From contig NC_064041.1 of NCBI RefSeq assembly GCF_932526225.1, positions 5,824,046 to 5,888,045 on the forward strand: a DNA stretch of 64,000 nucleotides, in the 5' to 3' direction. Positions 24,621 to 36,500 of the stretch are shown here, in pieces (the stretch's first letter is position 1; each line of letters opens with the position of its first letter). The stretch comes from Nematostella vectensis (taxonomy: Eukaryota; Cnidaria; Anthozoa; Actiniaria; Edwardsiidae). The notes beneath the pieces are model-generated. The model was given only the letters and a program-made list of their open reading frames with translations. It was not told the origin of the DNA and did not search any database. Position numbers and translations under genes: made by a program.

Positions 24621-25236
24621 CGTAAGCGGGAAATAGGTACTAGATATTAATACATGGATTCAGAATGTAAAATGATAAATTAACAGTGTGTGTTTCGAAT
24701 GTATTTTTATATATATAGTAATAAAACAAAGAGCAACATAGTGACTTGTTTTTTATCATTTTTAACAAAACAACAACAGAATGAAATAACAAACAAATGC
24801 TCCTTAGATGTCACGAAGGAATTTAAGAAATAGATTAACTTAATCTACTCTATAAAAAGCATCGAGAAGAAAAAATGGAAATATGATCTCATTTTTTGTC
24901 TCATTTTTACCCCCTTTGTTTAAAACATAAGCTCAAAACAACAGCAACAAACAGAAAGCAACAGGTAGACAGCTTCTATCAGATATTACAAGAGCTTAAG
25001 AGGTATCTGTTGTTAGTCTGTTTTTTTTGTAAATTCTGCTCGAAAATAGCCAGGAGTCAATGGGTTAAAAGCAACTAAACTGTGTGAGAATATAGCAATT
25101 CTATTAAAACATTGATTTGCGTCTAAATTAAATATTGTTTGACGAATGTGAGAAAAAAAAAACGAAACAAATTGAATTTGAAGATTCAGGGCAAAGCTCT
25201 TTACATCATTGATCACGTGTTTTCGAGTGCCCATGC
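24621..25236. other. 3'-3' intergenic region between the TTC28-like gene and calumenin
   Basis: AT-rich. Poly(A)-type words such as AATAAAAC (about 24720) suit the plus-strand 3' UTR. No exon, transposon terminus or RNA gene is evident. Confidence 0.5.
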
Positions 25237-28200
25237 TCAGAACTCGTCGTGCTTCATCTTTCTCAACGTCTCGCCGTGGTCCGTGGCTTTGCTGCCCACA
25301 AACAGATCCCAGTGCAGAAGTATCTCATCAAGCTGCAGATCGCCGTCGGCGTTCTCGTCTGAGCCGTCAATCAAATGCTTTGCCTCGTCCAACGACTCGC
25401 CTTTCTCTGGTAGTACCCAGGCTCTCACCTAAAAAGAAATGAATAATTAGCATTAAAAGTTTTTTAATGGTTTGATTGTTCAGATGGACAGTGAAAGTAT
25501 CTTGCCATCTTGGCTTTAACTGGGGAATTCTGCACATCCCTTTCAGCTGACACTAGAGAACAAGACCAAAATTTGCAGCTCGTAAAAAGGTCGCTTTACT
25601 CATCGGCCCTTTGTAGGTACATATTATCGCCTTTCAAGAGCCAGCTAACCATTTGCACCTATTTAGGGTAAAACATATGCTTCTAGTGAGCCAACATACA
25701 TGAACATAAGTGGAACTAGGACCATAAAACAGAAAGATGCTCTCCATTTTTCGACCGGGTATTGAATTTGTTTCAGCAGAGGACAAAGGCCCCCCACGCT
25801 AACACACTGGGCCACCTGTGGCGAGACCTCCATACGCTAACACACTGGGCCACCTGTGGCGAGGGGCCCCATACGCTAACACACTGGGCCACCTGTGGCG
25901 AGACCCCCATACGCTAACACACTGGGCCACCTGTGGCGGGAGGCCCCATACGCTAACAAACTGGGCCACCTGTGGCGAGAGGCCCCATACGCTAACAAAC
26001 TGGGCCACCTGTGGCGAGAGGCCCCTTCAGCACACACTGGGCCACCTGTGGTGAGAGGCCCATACGCTAACACACTGGGCCACCTGTGGCGAGAGGCCCC
26101 ATACGCTAACACACTGGGCCACCTGTGGTAAGATGCCCCATACGCAAACACACTGGGCCACCTGTGGCGATACCCCCATACGCTAATCCACTGTGGCGAG
26201 AGGCCCCTTCAGCACATACTGGGCCACCTGTGGTAAGAGGCCCCATACGCTAACACACTGGGCCACCTGTGGTGAGAGGCCCGAAACGCTAACACGCTGA
26301 GCCACTTGCGTTTCAGGAACTGGATCGATGTAAATATGGTTGCCCCCTCGGCTGTTGCGCTCAACTCACCTCCTCCCTGTCCAGCTTGCCGTCTTTATTC
26401 TTATCAAACTGTTTTGCGAAGTCCTCGCGCTCCTTCTCCACCCATCCAGGGACCTCATCCCCGTACTGGCCAAGGAATTCTTCTACTGTTATCAACCTGT
26501 TAAAAAACAAAGATACAAATTAAATCACGTTAAGTGCTGAACCAAGTATCCAGGTTACGGACACAAAAACTCAACAGTCAACCAACCTATGAAAATCGCT
26601 ACATAATCTACCTGCCCCCTCTTCCTCTAGTACCCTTTATATATCCGCCGAAACACTCGTGTATAACCCATTCCCACCCCTCCCTCTCCATAGTGTATAA
26701 ACCTATCACTATCCTCATCAACGTCTTCCAGCACATCGTCGTCCACCAATAGCTACCCTTCTACCCCGTGTATCACATATAACCGTCCCCACCCCTCCCA
26801 CTCTTGTATCGCCTATACACGTCCCACCCCCTCCCCCTCGTGTAACACCTATACCCGTCCCCACCCCCTACCCCTCGTGTAACACCTATACCCGTCCCCA
26901 CCCCCTAACCCTCGTGTAACACCTATATCCGTCCCCACCCCCCTCGTGTATTACCTATACCGTCCCCACCCTCTCGTGTATTACCTATACCCGTCCCCAT
27001 CCCCTTCCCCCTCGTGTATTACCTATACCCGTCCCCATCCCCTTCCCCCTCGTGTATTACCTTTACCCGTCCCCATCCCCTCCCCCCCTCGTGTATTACC
27101 TATACCCGTCCCCATCCCCTTCCCCCTCGTGTATTACCTATACCCGTCCCCATCCCCTTCCCCCCTCGTGTATTACCTATACCCGTCCCCATCCCCTTCC
27201 CCCTCGTATATTACCTCTACCCGTCCCCATCCCCTCCCCCTCGTGTATTACCTGTCCCCATCCTGATCAACGTCTTCCAACACTTCGTCTACCGCTAGCT
27301 CCTCCATGTGCTTACTCTCTTCCGGATGCTGAAAGTTCACGTACTCCTCCTCGTCCATCTTGCCGTCTTTGTCCTCGTCCGCGAGGTTGAATTTGTGCTG
27401 CGCTTTGCGAATTTGCTTGCGCAGATTCTGTGAGAATGCATGAAAAATGCCATTTTTTGCTGTTATTCTGTATAAGTTTAACGCTTAATCTGGGAATCTT
27501 GTAAAGTCACTTTTTCGCGGGTGGTTTTAATTGTAAAAAGAAAAATGAGAAATGAGAAATCTTTTTCTAGGTTCGAATTATAACTTTTTAATGAAACGCT
27601 CTTTTCGTGCTACGGCACCAAACAAAAAAAGCACACTGGCATGTCAAAATGTCTTTGTTAATACTTGACATTTGATTGGCCAAAAAATAGAGCTGACACA
27701 AGGTATTTGATGTTAGATAGATAAATTTAAAAATTGGGGGGGGGGGGGGGGGGGCACGATACAGAAACAATAAGAAACATAGTGGGTATAACAAGGTCCC
27801 TGCTAGTCATTTCCTAATATATTATATATAATTATTGAAAACATCAGGGGAGGAGAGGGGAGAGCGTGCCCAAGTCAGTACCCCGCTCCCTGCCACGGCC
27901 CTGAACCACAAATTCCTAGCATAGGTTACACTTAACACAAACATTTCTATTACATGATTTTTGAGATTTTGATTTTTGAGGTTATTAAGAAAGCATAACA
28001 AAGCTTATTTAGATGAACGGTGAAACGTTGACATAATTAATAGGGTGAGTAAAAATTGTTTTTGCTCTTCTCTGATCCGCGTCTTGACTGTGGTACTTAC
28101 ATGGTCATTCGGTAAGTTGCTGCTATTGAATTCACCGAAATACACCACTTTGTATTCTTCCCATGATATCTTTCCATCGCCATCTTTGTCCTCTTTCTTG

Positions 28201-28529
28201 ATATTCTCTTCCACTGCTTCGTACATAAAAGCTTTTCGCTGTTTGTCAATCCACACTTCCAGCTCCTGCAAACTCACTTTACCGTCCTTATTCACGTCTA
28301 TTTTAGTCTCCACGATGATCTTGAGCTTTTGTTTGGATTCTTCGGGCGGGAAGTTTTCCCACTTGTCTGCCTCCGGCCCGAGGAACGCGTCATGATCGTA
28401 GCGAACATCGTGTAGGTGCGAGTCCGTATAGTGATCGTGATTGTATAAGTTATCTTTGTGTTGCTCTACGCTCGCTTTAGCCAATTCAAGGGAACAAAAT
28501 ATCGCAAGCCCTAAAACAAGATATTTCAT
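25237..28529 (-). CDS. CALU: Calumenin (CREC family EF-hand protein of the secretory pathway), four exons
   Basis: Exons 28529-28101, 27427-27252, 26496-26370 and 25428-25237 join in phase to 307 residues, close to the usual ~315. Residues 1-19 are a signal peptide (MKYLVLGLAIFCSLELAKAS). Six EF-hand loops follow: 78-89 (DVNKDGKVSLQE), 114-125, 160-171, 197-208, 233-244 and 268-279. The C-terminus is HDEF, an ER-retention signal of this family. KHLIDGSDENADGDLQLDE and ILLHWDLFVGSKATDHGE are hallmark calumenin segments. The protein binds calcium weakly in the ER lumen and acts with folding and secretion partners (known for vertebrate calumenin). EF4 has Arg at the loop position that is normally Gly. 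Both large introns are mostly minisatellite, and intron 2 holds a duplicated piece of exon 2. Confidence 0.95.
25790..26300 (+). repeat. Minisatellite, ~39-base GC-rich unit, about 13 copies (calumenin intron 3)
   Basis: Units such as CACTGGGCCACCTGTGGCGA followed by GAGGCCCCATACGCTAACA. Some units are truncated or carry CTTCAGCACA variants. The repeated readings on both strands (for example LGHLWREAPYANT) come from the array and are not genes. Confidence 0.95.
26703..26753 (-). pseudogene. Duplicated fragment of calumenin exon 2 (EF4 segment)
   Basis: On the minus strand this reads VDDDVLEDVDEDSDR and ends at a GTTTATAC donor-like site. Exon 2 ends VDEVLEDVDQDGDR. It lacks a pyrimidine-rich acceptor, so it is probably a remnant. 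It sits at the far end of the array that begins at the real exon 2. Confidence 0.65.
26765..27255 (+). repeat. Minisatellite, ~38-base unit, about 13 copies, containing copies of the exon 2 donor
   Basis: Unit CTCGTGTATTACCTATACCC followed by GTCCCCATCCCCTTCCCC. On the minus strand each unit carries GGATGGGGAC...AG/GTAATACACGAG, the same words as the last bases of calumenin exon 2 and its donor (27252/27251). The array therefore abuts and includes the splice site. Confidence 0.9.
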
Positions 28530-31500
28530 TCTGCTTGTCGTGGTTATGATTGTTCTGTCGTCAAATGAAAAGATTTATAAGAAAGATACAATGATTAAGT
28601 GTGCACTCAGGAAAGCAAAAGAGGTTCAAAGAGGAGTTTTAGGAACTTGTGTATGACTACCCATTTCTACTTGAATCTGGTGCCACATCAGCCAATAGGA
28701 GGCGAACAGGTTTATAGTGAAAATATCCAGAAACATCCAATTAAAAGTTGCCGTGAAATAGCATATCACAGCTGTGCAAACTCGACAAATAATATTACAG
28801 AATTCTCACAGCTTGTTATAGCACGTTTAACTCTTTGTTATCAAAAAAATTGCTTATAGCCTTTTTAAGCCTTTGTAGTTCCGTTCGATTTCATTTAGCA
28901 TTCTGCATTAGAGACACTATACACGAAGATAGAGTATAAATTCTATCTATTTACACATTCATAAAATGCGTCTAACAGTTTATTTTAATAGAAAAAGGAG
29001 ACCTAATTTGTTTTTAATTCACGATTTTTATTGAGTGTTCTAATGAACAAGTATGGATACTGAAACCTATTAATACCATTTGGAATTCTAATACTTGTTA
29101 TTGCGAAAAGAGGGTATATTTCTCTCTTTTTTCCCCAACACACGATGACATAAATTTCCTAGATAGACTCTGTTTCAAGAACATTATGCGTAGCGGTGCG
29201 GCGCTACATTTCAAGTCGTGTGGGAACGAAACCACCTGCTGTTTGGACAGCTTTGAATGCAATGACTCATAGGTGATACTTGACTCATTTTGATACATGG
29301 CTTAGTCGTGTCCCATGGAAATTATTTTCAGTTACAGCTAATTCATCATGCTATACAAACATTTTTATTTTATTTTATGATAGCCCCCGTGCAGTAAAGA
29401 AAGCCCTTGCCTTTATTAGGCTGTGTTTTACTATATGTTTTACTTTATAAATATATCTATAGCTACTTCGTCAGGGCTGTGTAAGGAAGGGTGTTTCATA
29501 GGGACGATTTGCGCGAGTGTGTTGACTGTAAAATAGCCGTAAAAATTTTTTTAGCCCGCTCAAAATTTGCTTGCTGTTTTGAGTGAAAAAAGACTAAACT
29601 AATTTAGCTGCCAGTAGCCATCAGAAAAGCGATCTCAATCAATTTGGGCTTCCTGTAGAACAACGCCATCTTGGAAATAAAATCTTCGTTCCCTCCCCCC
29701 ATTCATGTGTTCGCTCTCCAGCTTCGATTTGGCAGAAGTTGTCTGTGTCTACCAAGATTTGGGCTACCTTTGGCAGACAGCGATACAAAAGCGGCCATGA
29801 TTTTTCGCATGTATCCTGTGTTTACGATAACTATTGAAAGAAAAGATTTAATTTAAACCGCGAATACGATGGCGAAAACAAATAATTATTTGGTATGACG
29901 ACTTATTATCCGATGTTTTACCGGTTTTGCTTATTATGGCTTTCGAAGTTTGTCAATTGACCAGTGCCGGGGGAAGGGAAGGTGAGAGGGGGGGGGGGGG
30001 GGGGGGCATTATTTTTCTGAGCAGATGTTTCTTTATATATTAAAGTTATTTTTTTTAACCAATGGGTTTCAAGCGGTATAAAGGCAACCGACAACGAATT
30101 TGTTGAACAGTTTAAAATCCCCGCGTTCTTATAAATAGGATTTTGAACCACCAAACACCCCTCCCCCCTGAAACCACAAACCACTCCTCCCCCTGGAACC
30201 ACTACCCAACCCTCCCCCCAATCCCTCCCCACTTATGGGACCACTCTGCCGCCCCTGAATTTATGATAAAACAACTAAAAGAATAAGCAATTTACTTGAA
30301 GCGGATAATCAAACTAGCCCCTCAATTAGCCCAACCCAATTGCCTGATGTATTAAAATACAGTTGAGCGAAATAACCTTTTATCAAGGGCAGACAAGCCA
30401 ACCAAATTCCTAAAATGGCGGATAAACAATAAGCATTTAGTAGATCTTTGTGTTATTTGATGAGATGAATTAAGGGAAATGTAAAAACACTTTGAATAAT
30501 CTCATTCGCCTGTCCCATATTTGCCTGTATTCGATACCTGGCTTGCCGTATTTTATATTCTGGTTTTATTTTTTCTACAGCAATGTCCAGTCCAGAGCTT
30601 CTATAAATGCAAATCATTGCACCCGAAATAAGACAAAATTTATTGCTACATGATTTTAAACAATAGGCAAACACATTCATGGAGGAGACACTGGGAGAAG
30701 CAGGACATTATTATTTTGTATAGTAAACTAAATTTTAACACATGTACAGTAATCATTAATCATTTCAATAGCTATTTTAATGGCCACCATTCAAATACAA
30801 ATAGCTTACTGTGACAGAAATACAGCTCGGGGTGGGCACAGGGATTGTGCCCATTCCCACTCAAATGCCAAAAATCAGTCTTTTTTAAATATATTTTTTT
30901 CCTAAATATCTATGACTGTACGTTCTCTCCCTAACTAATCAGATTGCCTGATGGTTATCAGACCTCCAATTTTTTTTTTTTGCCTAATGAAGAAAGGTTG
31001 GTATGTTAGCAAAAATTCTTACATACAGTGGTACCTCCAATAAGCAGCACCCTCAAGGCCAAACAAAGATGGTACTAAATGGAGCTTGGTGACATAAAAG
31101 AAGTATTTAAATGCTGATTCGTTTTGGAAAAACTAGTTTTTTTGAGTCTTTGAATAGTGGCTGCTAAATAGAGGCTGATCAATTGCTAGGTGGCTGAGGT
31201 ACCACTGTGTTTTCAAAGAAACCCAAGTCAATATTCCAATTAAAAAGTGCACATCATTGTTTTTATTATATACATTCTGTGGCTTTTCAAATTCTCATCC
31301 ATTTAAATGTACCTTAAAATAAATAGCTGTCTAAAGTTCAGTGTCAATATTGTTGGGGGAAAGCTGACGAGGCACTGACCCGTCAAAACTGTTTGTACAC
31401 TATTACGAGAGTTGTGTAGTAGTTCACAAACATTTCCTTTGTCTTGTAGGCAACCGAACGTAGGAGAGCCCTTAGATTGAAATTGCCGGTTGAAGCAACA

Positions 31501-31615
31501 CATCATGGGTAGGGCAAGAATTTACTACAAATAGCAGACTGGAATTGTATCTCTTGTGTATCTTTCTTTATCTTGTATTCAAAAGAGTGTAGCAGTGACA
31601 GCAATAATGGCTGAT
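28530..31615. other. Intergenic region upstream of calumenin
   Basis: About 3 kb before the minisatellite at 31616. I see no exon with homology. It includes the calumenin promoter side (28530-28900), a G run with flanking C-rich sequence (29985-30260), a possible CAGGGGCGG-type right end at about 30250, a MITE at 31026-31208 and AT-rich filler. Open frames such as 31303-31506 show no recognisable domain. Confidence 0.5.
31026..31208. mobile_element. Mariner-type MITE (CAGTGGTACCTC termini)
   Basis: TACAGTGGTACCTCCAATAA on the left matches the inverse of GAGGTACCACTGTG on the right, about 14 bases. The inside contains TAGAGGCTGAT-like words. TA is clear on the left only. No coding capacity. 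Confidence 0.7.
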
Positions 31616-32153
31616 GTTGAGTCTGTCTTGCTACAATCTGTATCTACATGTCTTGCTACAGTTTGTATCTATATATGTCTTGCTACAGTCTGTATCTATA
31701 TGTCTTGCTACAGTTTGTATCTACGTATGTCTTGCTTCAGTCTGTATCTATATATGTCTTGCTACTATCTATATATGTCTTGCTACATTCTGTATCTATG
31801 TATTTCTTGCTACATACTGTATCTATATATGTCTTGCTTTAGTCTGTATCTATATGTCTTGCTACAGTTTGTATCTATATATGTCTTGCTACAGTCTGTA
31901 TCTACGTATGTCTTGCTTCAGTCTGTATCTATATATGTCTTGCTTCAGTCTGTATCTATATATGTCTTGCTACTATCTATATATGTCTTGCTACATTCTG
32001 TATCTCTATATGTCTTGCTACAGTCAGTATCTATATATGCCTTGCTACAATATGTATCTTTAGTCTTGCTTCTGTCTGTATTTATGTATGTCTTGCTACA
32101 TTCTGTATCTACATATGTCTTGCTACAGTCTGTTTCTATTGATGTCTTGCTAC
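31616..32153 (+). repeat. Minisatellite, ~27-base unit, about 19 copies, at the 3' end of the Smr gene
   Basis: Units are variants of TGTCTTGCTACAGTCTGTAT followed by CTATATA, with a higher-order pattern of GCTACA and GCTTCA types. The Smr coding end reads AGATATAGATTGTAGC on the minus strand, which matches one unit (AGATACAGACTGTAGC). The array includes the stop codon region and was then split by the MITE at 32154. Confidence 0.9.
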
Positions 32154-32345
32154 CAGGGGCGGATCTGGGTGGGGGGGGGGGGCAAGCAGGCCCCGGTCCC
32201 CCCCCCATTTTCAGACACTTGGCTTAAAAATAACAAGAAATATGAGGAAATATATGAAAGAACAATAAGTCTAGCCCCCCCCCCCCCCCCGATTCCTTGA
32301 AACTTTTGCCCTGCTCTTTTTTTTAAACTTCTGGATCCGCCCCTG
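32154..32345. mobile_element. hAT-like MITE with CAGGGGCGG termini, 5-bp target duplication and poly-G/C
   Basis: It starts CAGGGGCGGATCTGG and ends CTGGATCCGCCCCTG. GCTAC flanks both sides (32149-32153 and 32346-32350). G runs and C runs lie inside. The right target copy overlaps the stop codon of the Smr gene. Confidence 0.9.
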
Positions 32346-32346
32346 G

Positions 32347-33099
32347 CTACAATCTATATCTTGGTGAATGTATACCCTGCACTGACACTTTTTTGCTACT
32401 ACTAACTTCAAAAACACCAGGTCTAGACTCAACAAATGTCAAACCTTCCTTTTCTAAATACCCACGTACTGCAGGTAAGAGTCTCGCCTCATTACGATAG
32501 CTATTCCTACCCCACCCCGTAATCACAAGAACTGCTCTACAGCTTTCAAGGTAGCAGTCTAGAAATTGGCCCATGGCTTGGAGAGCCTCACCTACGTGAA
32601 GCCCATGGACATTTAGTGTTTTACCAGAGTTTGGTAGATCAAGATAGTAGTGGCAGTTCTCTTTAACTAGTATGCGTGATGCAGCTTTTCTGTTCGCGCT
32701 TTTGTAGGCTCTATTGAGTAAATGGCCTGTTTGGGAGAGCTTTTTGGCGAGATTGTATTTTCCTTCTGAATATGCTTTCGATGCTTTGGAGAAATATTCG
32801 TTGCGTTGGGATTTGATCCTTGAAGAGTTAGTGCGGTAGTGAGCATTTCCAGGGATCATTCTTCCTTCGAGTGAATGCTGGTCAATGCTGAAATTGTCTT
32901 TTTGAGAGCTTAGCCGGCGGCTATTTCTCAAACCATGAGTTTGACCATACGCTATGGTGGCCTTGTTTCTCCATGGAAGTAATTCCCATGCCGTGATGTT
33001 CATTTTGTTTAACAAATAGCAGTGAGCTCCATGTGTATTATGTAACCAGTTGACTTTCTTAAAGCAGGATTGTACCCTAAACAAGGGAAAAAATAGCAT
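32347..33099 (-). CDS. DUF1771 and Smr domain protein, one coding exon
   Basis: An open frame of 250 codons ending SPRYRL and TAG (32347-32349). The middle, FSKASKAYSEGKYNLAKKLS, is a DUF1771-type helical region. The C-terminal part is an Smr (small MutS-related) domain: LNVHGLHVGEALQAMGQFLD, VITGWGRNS, then RLLPAVRGYLEKEGLTF and a PGVFEV end. Smr domains act as nicking or RNA-cleaving endonucleases in MutS2, N4BP2 and plant proteins; the LDxH and TGxGxxS motifs form the site, here N-V-H and TGWGRNS. The ATG at 33099 sits just before a strong acceptor-like sequence (CCCTTGTTTAG/GG), so the true start may lie in an upstream exon or at the Met at 33003. It shares a short upstream region with the aminotransferase. 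Confidence 0.75.
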   Translation of the reverse strand: MLFFPLFRVQSCFKKVNWLHNTHGAHCYLLNKMNITAWELLPWRNKATIAYGQTHGLRNSRRLSSQKDNFSIDQHSLEGRMIPGNAHYRTNSSRIKSQRNEYFSKASKAYSEGKYNLAKKLSQTGHLLNRAYKSANRKAASRILVKENCHYYLDLPNSGKTLNVHGLHVGEALQAMGQFLDCYLESCRAVLVITGWGRNSYRNEARLLPAVRGYLEKEGLTFVESRPGVFEVSSSKKVSVQGIHSPRYRL

Positions 33100-33559
33100 T
33101 TTCTTGACTTGGCTACGCTACCACGATGTAAGCCGCCATATTGATCTTGCATAATATGGGGCACTAAGCTAACCTTTGATTGGCTATCACAAAATAACCA
33201 ATCAGCGTCTCCTTTATGTTACTCGCGCGTAGAACGCCTAGTATTTATCGTAATTTCACTTTTTTACATAGGCAAAAATAATTTCACGCATTAGTACGTC
33301 CATCCTTAACTCGTACATAGTGCATTTAATTATTGTTTGAAGTACTAGTAGGTTCTAGCCATTTCTGAATAATGCTCGCTTGACGTGTGCCTGTCAAGAT
33401 TGGTCAGCCCCTGCCCAAACTTGGAGTCAAATGAAAAGGTATGATCTACGATACAAATGTTGATTAGGTATCAGACACCCCCGCCTATATATTTATGTTA
33501 TATCTGTTCACGTTCTCCCTGGTTCATTCGTCTCCACATCGCTATTATATTCCGCTAAA
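33100..33559. promoter_or_regulatory. Divergent upstream region of the Smr and aminotransferase genes
   Basis: The region between the two start codons is 460 bases. GCCGCCATATTGATC at about 33131 resembles a YY1-type core-promoter element on the minus strand. A TATATTTA word lies at about 33486, upstream of the aminotransferase start. Function inferred from arrangement and motif only. Confidence 0.45.
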
Positions 33560-36500
33560 ATGACTTCGCTGTTTCAAGAGGCTGGTTGCTATAAAGATGA
33601 TACCGTGTGTTTTTCGATCGACGCCCTTGATTCATTTCTTCTCGGAAGCTGTAAAGATCCCATCGAAATGGCCACAATGCATTGTTTGGTCAGTGTCAAT
33701 TTTCTACAACAACTTTTGTTGCTAGATTTATGAAGAGCCTGACCACCTGATTTCTTTGTGCCAGTCATTGTGAATGCTTGAAACAGGGTATTCTAAAGCT
33801 GTCACTTTATTTTTTATCTGGTATCAGGCTGTACAAGATGAGGGTTCTATATTTCAGTATGGACCTAAGCAAGGTCTTAAATCATTCAGAGATGCCTTGG
33901 CTCAATTCCTGAAGGGACAGTATAAATGTAAGGTGTCAAGGTAAGAGTGTGCTATGAAAATGGTTTGGTCAACGGCTACAGGTGGTGGCAGAAAGGTCGT
34001 TGGGAAACCCCAATAAGGAATAGTCAATGTTGTTATTCTGGCTTCATGAGCCATTTATAAATACCCTGGGTACCATAGGCTTGAGCAGGAGCTTTACTCG
34101 CAGTCAGTAAAGGGCGCATATTAAATGAACGAAGCTCGAGACTCTGGTACCCAGGGTAGTTTATAAACTGAAGAAGCCTGAATTTCTGAAAGCCTGAAGG
34201 AAACCAATTAAAACTGTTTCAATGTGTTACTATTTATGTCACTTGGTACTATATGCCATTAAGGTTGTCCAGACACCAGTGAAAGTGGTTCAGTGGGGGG
34301 TGTTCCTCTGATCCCTAGACCATGACAAAGCAGTTTTGAAAAATTAAAATAGTCATCAACTTCTTGTCCATCCCCCCTCCCCCTTACTAGATCCTAGCTA
34401 TGCGTTTGGCCCACTTAAGCTGCCTTTTTTTCTCCGCTTCCAGCTTCCACATTCCTTGCAATATTTCAAAAATTTTGTAATAACTATTTTAATTGTTTTA
34501 TTTTTATAATTATTATTATTTTTTTTGACACTCACTCACTCACTATCCTTTAAACGTCAGTTATCCACTGGTCGCGGGTCTGACGGTGCATGATTCAATT
34601 TCAACTTCCAATGAACACGGTCTTGAGCATCATCTGGGGTCAGCCCCGCCAGCTTCAGGTCCTCACGGAGGACCTCATGCCAGTTCTTGCGGGGTCTCCC
34701 CCGTGTCCTTTTGCCTTCTATAATGAAATCCCTTATCCAGCGAATCCAAGAGGTGCTCCGCTGGACATGGCCATACCATCTAAGACGCCTCCGTCTGAGG
34801 GCAGCGTCAAGGTCTTCAATGTTGAGCCTCAGGCGGAGCTCACTTGTGCTGATGTCATTGCTAGGCTTTATGGCACACATCCAACGAATCATAGCTCTCT
34901 CGTTCCTCCGTAGTCGTGCCAGGTCGGTCTGTTTTAGAGGCCAGCACTCACTGGCATATAGCAGGGCCCCTCTGACACAACTGCTATAAATCCGACCACG
35001 TGTATGCAAGGACAGGCTCTTGGAACAGAGTATTGGTAGCAACTCCCGAAACTTGCCCCAGGCAACCCTGACCCTTGTAATTGTGGCAGCTTCACAGCCA
35101 CCACCTGCAGAGATGTTATCCCCCAAGTAACAGAATGAGTCCACAACAGCAAGCTGTTGGTCGTCAACTTGAACTGTGTCCAGAGGTCTGCCATCAATAG
35201 GCCGGGCTACACCAAGACAACGACTGCACTTGAAAGAGGGGTTGGGGGTAAGCCTGCCACGTATACCACTGCACTTCTTGTGGATCCAGTGTGAGCAGCA
35301 AGTGCAAAGGATAGAGTTAGCACCTACCCCTTTCCTGCACACACCACACGGGTAGTCCCCAGAGTCTTTAAGGGTTTCAAGATTTGGCCCAGAGACCATA
35401 ACCTTCGTCTTTTTCATGTTCACACGGAGGCCTTTAGACTCCATTCCAGTCTTCCACAACATCAATTTCTGCTGTAGATTTTCCAGAGAGTCAGAGGCGA
35501 TAACCAGATCATCGGCGTAGAGCAGCTCCCAGGGACAACCTCTGCGTAGATCACAAGACAGGGCTTCCAGAACAATGATGAACAGGAGTGGGCTCAAAAC
35601 TGATCCCTGATGTACACCGACTTGAACATTGAAATTATCACTGTAGGAGTTGTCAACTCTAACCCTACTTGACGCATTGGAATACATGGCTTTTACTGTT
35701 GAAACTAGCCACTCTGGGACACTTAGCCGCCGCATTGCCCACCACAGTACTTCACGCGGGACACAATCAAAGGCCTTTTCAAGATCTACAAAGCCCAGAT
35801 AGAGATGTTTTCCTTTTTCCAGGTGTTTTTCTTGCAACTGACGTAAAATGAAAATGGCATCGTTCGTCCCCTTGCCATGCACAAAGCCAAATTGCATCTC
35901 GTCAATTTCCACCAAACTACGGATGATCTTCTCCAACACCCTCTCAATTACCTTGAGACAGTGTTCTGTTAGTTTCAATCCCCGGTAGCTACCCCTGTCT
36001 AAAGCATCACCTTTGCCCTTATAAAGATTGATTATATAACTCAGATTCCAGTCATCTGGGATCGACTTCTCAGCAATGATTGCATTTGCGATATCACAGA
36101 GCAATGGGCAACTGATCTCAGCTGAAGCTTTCAACATTTCGGCAACAATACCAGAGGGACCTGGTGCTTTGCACTGCTTCATCTTACTGACTGCCTCTGC
36201 AACCATCCCAGTAGTAATAAGGATGGGGGGACCATAAACTGGTTCTGCTAATGGCAGGTCATCAACAGACCAGGGAAACTCTATATTCAATAATCGCTCA
36301 TAATGATCTTTCCAAGCTTTAGCTTTAGCCTCAGTGCTGAGGGCTAGGTTTCCATGGTCATCCCTAATACAGCAGTCTCCTACAACATCTTTGTTTTCCT
36401 TTTTCATCTGCTTTGCAATCCGAAATATGTCCTCTTCACCTTTCTCAACATTTGCGAACGTATCCACCTCAGCCTGCTTCTTCGCTGCGTATACTGCCTT

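Noticed and set aside
25800-26151. Open frames on both strands with repeated LGHLWREAPYANT-like peptides
   Set aside because: They are translations of the 39-base minisatellite, inside a calumenin intron, with no start context or homology.
25790-27255. Regularly spaced repeats considered as a CRISPR array
   Set aside because: Units are contiguous with no unique spacers, the genome is eukaryotic and no cas genes are near.
26946-27390. Proline/tyrosine-rich repeat protein candidates (YYLYPSPSPSP)
   Set aside because: Translation of the intron 2 minisatellite on the non-coding strand.
31556-32227. 223-codon plus-strand frame with YMSCYSLYLY repeats
   Set aside because: Minisatellite translation that runs into a MITE and its poly-G; low complexity in all frames.
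33055-33115. Upstream ATGGCGGCTTAC as an alternative first exon of the Smr gene
   Set aside because: It runs into a stop after eight codons and its GT is a poor donor; the start remains unresolved.
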